Shown here in pieces: positions 16,327 through 17,128 of a DNA stretch of 17,128 nt; positions within the stretch are counted from its first letter, which is position 1; each line of letters begins with the position of its first letter. The DNA is taken from positions 1 to 17,128 of the forward strand of contig CANPGX010000005.1 of assembly GCA_947573745.1 (NCBI GenBank), read 5' to 3'. The stretch is from an uncultured Erysipelotrichaceae bacterium (GTDB lineage Bacteria > Bacillota_I > Bacilli_A > Erysipelotrichales > Coprobacillaceae). The notes beneath the pieces were generated by a model that ran no database searches, was not told the DNA's origin, and saw only the letters and a program-made list of their open reading frames with translations. A program made the translations under genes and the position numbers.

Positions 16327-16849
16327 GAAGTAAATGCGCCTTTTGTAATGTTAAAACTAATACAGGAATAAGAACAATCTGTAAAATGATACCTGGAATG
16401 GCATTCGTTAATCCACCGGCGATGAACATCGTCATTGTAAAAGCATTTCCTTGCAGACTATAAATCATTAAAGAAACACATCCCCAAACAATTCTTCCAA
16501 TGATCATAGAAGCAATCAGCGTAATATAAATATTGACAACGCTCTTTTTTAATTGTTGATATAAATATCCCGTTACAAAACCATAAGTCGCTAATTCAAA
16601 AGCCATACATGTTGCGGTTGGAAACATTGGTGGCATACCGAATAAAGCACTTCTTAATAAAGGTGTCACGAAACCAATCATGGCCCCATAAGGTCCACCT
16701 AAGACAAAGCCAGCTAATAAAACAGGAATATGCATCGGTAATAAGCGACTTCCAACAGTAGGTATTTGAGCCGTTAAAAATGGCATCAAAAGTCCCAAGG
16801 CTAAAAATAAAGCAGCCAAAGTCAGTTGTCTTGTTTTCAAATGTTGCAT
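16316..16849 (-). CDS. ECF transporter S component (substrate-binding membrane subunit)
   Basis: A small (177-residue) hydrophobic protein with about six helices. Family features are the N-terminal LTLAALFLALGLLMPFL helix, the loop GSRLLPMHIPVLLAGFVLGG and the segment TPLLRSALFGMPP. S components bind one vitamin or micronutrient and dock with a shared EcfA-A'-T module, which is not in this window. The ATG at 16849 has AAAGGAG eight bases upstream; an in-frame start 11 codons earlier would lie inside the leader terminator and is rejected. It overlaps the kinase gene, suggesting coupled uptake and phosphorylation. The substrate is not certain: a pantothenate- or pyridoxal-type role is a guess from the LLPMHIPV motif and the kinase neighbour. 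Expression is probably set by the structured leader upstream. Confidence 0.82.
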   Translation of the reverse strand: MQHLKTRQLTLAALFLALGLLMPFLTAQIPTVGSRLLPMHIPVLLAGFVLGGPYGAMIGFVTPLLRSALFGMPPMFPTATCMAFELATYGFVTGYLYQQLKKSVVNIYITLIASMIIGRIVWGCVSLMIYSLQGNAFTMTMFIAGGLTNAIPGIILQIVLIPVLVLTLQKAHLLHEA

Positions 16850-16866
16850 ATTATTTTCTCCTTTCA

Positions 16867-16891
16867 CAAAAAAACACCACAAAAGTGTCTT
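16867..16891 (-). terminator. Leader terminator (attenuator) before the ECF S-component gene
   Basis: Minus-strand AAGACAC (16885-16891) pairs with GTGTTTT (16871-16877) including one G·U, followed by more T. It ends about ten bases before the AAAGGAG site, so read-through would be required for expression. Confidence 0.6.
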
Positions 16892-16936
16892 GATAGAACA
16901 CCTTCATGGCGTATAACGTAACCTTCGTGGTTTACG
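16867..16936 (-). ncRNA. Structured leader RNA with tandem hairpins, candidate riboswitch or attenuator
   Basis: The transcript predicted from the promoter begins near 16936, directly with a hairpin: CGTAAACC–ACGAA–GGTTACG (16936-16917, one bulged A). A second hairpin, ACGCC–ATGAA–GGTGT (16912-16898), repeats the core CC-AYGAA-GG 21 bases later. A terminator hairpin (16891-16867) follows just before the ribosome binding site. AAGGTGT (16904-16898) can instead pair seven bases with ACACTTT (16888-16882), which would disrupt both hairpin 2 and the terminator stem. The layout of aptamer-like part, switching strand and terminator is that of a transcriptional switch. I cannot assign it to a known class. 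Confidence 0.6.
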
Positions 16937-16942
16937 TTTTTC

Positions 16943-16971
16943 AGTATAAAAGGAATCTAAAAAAATGTCAA
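16943..16971 (-). promoter_or_regulatory. Strong sigma-A promoter for the ECF S component–kinase operon
   Basis: Minus-strand TTGACA (16966-16971, perfect), a 17-base spacer and TATACT (16943-16948, five of six). It is the best promoter match in the window and directs transcription into the structured leader. Confidence 0.85.
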
Positions 16972-16982
16972 TACATTTTTTT
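16959..16982. terminator. Perfect AT-rich inverted repeat, possible terminator of the cold-shock gene
   Basis: AAAAAAATGT (16959-16968) and ACATTTTTTT (16973-16982) form ten base pairs around a four-base loop, seven bases past the cold-shock stop. The 3' arm supplies a T tract on the minus strand. The low GC content makes termination strength uncertain. The -35 box of the next operon lies inside this repeat. Confidence 0.45.
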
Positions 16983-16989
16983 ACACCCT

Positions 16990-17128
16990 TTAACCAATTT
17001 TCACAACATGTTGAGCCTGTAATCCTCTTTCACTTTGATAAAGCTCAAATTCTACGGTTTCGCCTTCTGTAAGAGATTTATATCCATTTTGTACAATCTG
17101 AGAATAATGTACAAAAACATCTTTGCCT
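16990..17128 (-). CDS. Cold-shock protein (CspA family), 3' end only
   Basis: The last 45 codons before the TAA at 16990-16992 read GKDVFVHYSQIV ... NGYKSLTEGETVEFELYQ ... GLQAQHVVKIG. DVFVHYS is the RNP2 nucleic-acid-binding motif, and the KSLTEGETVEFE and QAQHV segments are standard in the OB-fold cold-shock domain. About 20 N-terminal residues with the RNP1 motif lie outside the window. Proteins of this family bind single-stranded RNA and DNA and melt RNA structure in the cytoplasm. Being cut by the right edge, its promoter and leader cannot be judged. Confidence 0.93.
   Translation of the reverse strand, partial: GKDVFVHYSQIVQNGYKSLTEGETVEFELYQSERGLQAQHVVKIG

Noticed and set aside
16850..16882. 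Upstream in-frame start of the ECF S component
   Set aside because: The added 11 residues are encoded by the leader terminator and ribosome binding site, and the ATG at 16849 has ideal spacing.
16898..16936. Guanidine-II (mini-ykkC) riboswitch
   Set aside because: Tandem small hairpins and an ACGA-like loop resemble it, but the loops here are five bases (ACGAA, ATGAA) and the second lacks ACGR; the downstream genes also do not fit.
16917..16936. PyrR-type RNA binding loop, suggested by the 'uridine kinase' neighbour
   Set aside because: The hairpin shares CC and AGGYU-like ends with the consensus as I remember it but differs at key loop G positions; the second hairpin fits worse.
1..17128. 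tRNA, rRNA, CRISPR arrays, insertion sequences, phage attachment sites
   Set aside because: I looked for repeats, transposase or integrase motifs and tRNA-like folds in the gaps and found none.

Overview
The window is an AT-rich stretch of a Gram-positive (Bacillota) chromosome. Three things support this: strong AAGGAGG-type ribosome binding sites, the conserved firmicute block secA–prfB–ftsE–ftsX–cell-wall hydrolase–ctpB–uvrB, and an ECF-type vitamin transporter subunit. The style of the FtsX-associated hydrolase and the gene order suggest the Erysipelotrichia/Coprobacillaceae group, but that placement is an inference. Almost all genes lie on the minus strand; only a small DUF3842 gene at 14867-15280 is on plus. 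There are no rRNA, tRNA, CRISPR or mobile elements, and no gene-free stretch exceeds 200 bases.

Reading in the direction of transcription (high to low coordinates), the window opens with the 3' end of a cold-shock protein gene. Next comes a strong promoter, a structured leader that looks like a transcription attenuator, an ECF S component and an overlapping two-domain P-loop kinase; these look like one uptake-and-phosphorylate operon. This operon converges with the DUF3842 gene onto a shared terminator. The DUF3842 gene diverges from an aldo/keto reductase gene broken by an in-frame TAA, which is followed by a MATE efflux gene. After an AT-rich terminator comes a monocistronic TIM-barrel-like gene of unknown function with its own promoter and terminator.

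The rest is housekeeping. secA, prfB and a yitT-family membrane gene overlap end to end and stop at a hairpin. From an extended -10 promoter in that hairpin's tail starts ftsE–ftsX–M23 peptidase, the classic module in which an ABC-type complex gates a septal peptidoglycan hydrolase. Its ftsX is broken by a frame change within the first membrane helix, probably from a deletion of about 49 bases. A terminator follows, then a promoter driving ctpB and uvrB; uvrB runs off the left edge.

The points most worth a second look are the attenuator-like leader before the ECF/kinase operon, the broken ftsX in an otherwise intact module, the nonsense codon in the reductase, an unusual charged N-terminal extension on SecA, and an RF2 gene without the usual autoregulatory frameshift. 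I saw no convincing wholly new multi-gene system. The ECF/kinase operon with its leader is the nearest to something undescribed.
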